From positions 1 through 5,360 of the forward strand of contig CANIXE010000183.1 of NCBI GenBank assembly GCA_947470885.1: a stretch of 5,360 nt of DNA, read 5' to 3'. How positions within the stretch are numbered: position 1 is the stretch's first letter; each line of letters opens with the position of its first letter. Below are positions 5,303 through 5,360 of this stretch, one piece after another. Source of the DNA: Planctomycetota bacterium (lineage in GTDB: Bacteria; Planctomycetota; UBA11346). The translations under genes and the position numbers were made by a program. The notes beneath the pieces were generated by a model that did no database searches, had not been told where the DNA came from, and saw nothing but the letters and a program-made list of their open reading frames with translations.

Positions 5303-5360
5303 GTTGAACCAAAAATCGACGTTCACCAGGTGGGTGATCCGTCGATAACGTTGGTTCAGC
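5303..5360. repeat. 58-base three-tier palindrome at the window edge
   Basis: Three nested stems are separated by small internal loops. The outer arms are 5303-5312 and 5351-5360, ten pairs with one G-U, including perfect tgaaccaa/ttggttca. The middle arms are atcgacg (5315-5321) and cgtcgat (5340-5346). The inner arms are tcacc (5323-5327) and ggtga (5333-5337) around a 5-base loop. The structure can form on either strand. It could be a REP-like element, a structured RNA or the start of a larger repeat cut by the window end. Confidence 0.6.

Noticed and set aside
5303..5360. Integron attC site
   Set aside because: The ends only partly resemble the RYYYAAC/GTTRRRY core pair and are in the wrong order, and no integron cassette context is present.

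Overview
The window most likely comes from a bacterium of the Planctomycetota-Verrucomicrobiota-Lentisphaerota (PVC) group. This rests on protein architecture, not on a marker gene. Three features point that way: a prepilin-like protein with a terminal H-Xn-DG motif, a membrane Hanks-type Ser/Thr kinase with DWG in place of DFG followed by a TPR-like region and an extracytoplasmic beta-rich domain, and an octamer intergenic repeat (acgcggag units) of a kind I recall from such genomes. The phylum within that group cannot be fixed from this sequence.

Layout, all genes on the + strand. Positions 1-260 hold no convincing gene but contain a weak terminator-like stem and copy 1 of a dispersed palindromic repeat. 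A prepilin-like gene follows (261-1088). After a short gap comes a membrane protein with an N-terminal GYF_2-like domain, a linker with six repeated R-x-x-S-[DE]-like motifs, one transmembrane helix and an outer domain that may be DMP19-like (1243-2253). The gap 2254-2546 (293 bases) holds copy 2 of the palindromic repeat and two small hairpins ahead of the next gene. A 152-residue all-helical protein of unknown function (2547-3005) is followed after only 3 bases by a 706-residue Ser/Thr kinase (3009-5129). The last 231 bases have no gene but are packed with structure: a candidate terminator, an inverted repeat that overlaps it, the octamer repeat and a three-tier palindrome that closes exactly at the window end.

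How the genes may work together. The helical protein and the kinase are almost certainly co-transcribed and translationally coupled, so the small protein is a likely partner, regulator or substrate of the kinase. The GYF_2-like protein has the same membrane layout as the kinase (cytoplasmic N-terminus, one helix, extracytoplasmic C-terminus). Its cytoplasmic linker carries a ladder of Ser/Thr motifs in basic surroundings, so it is a reasonable candidate substrate. That link is inference. The kinase is a non-RD kinase (HGD instead of HRD), which suggests it does not depend on classical activation-loop phosphorylation. The prepilin-like gene differs in base composition and is probably an independent unit.
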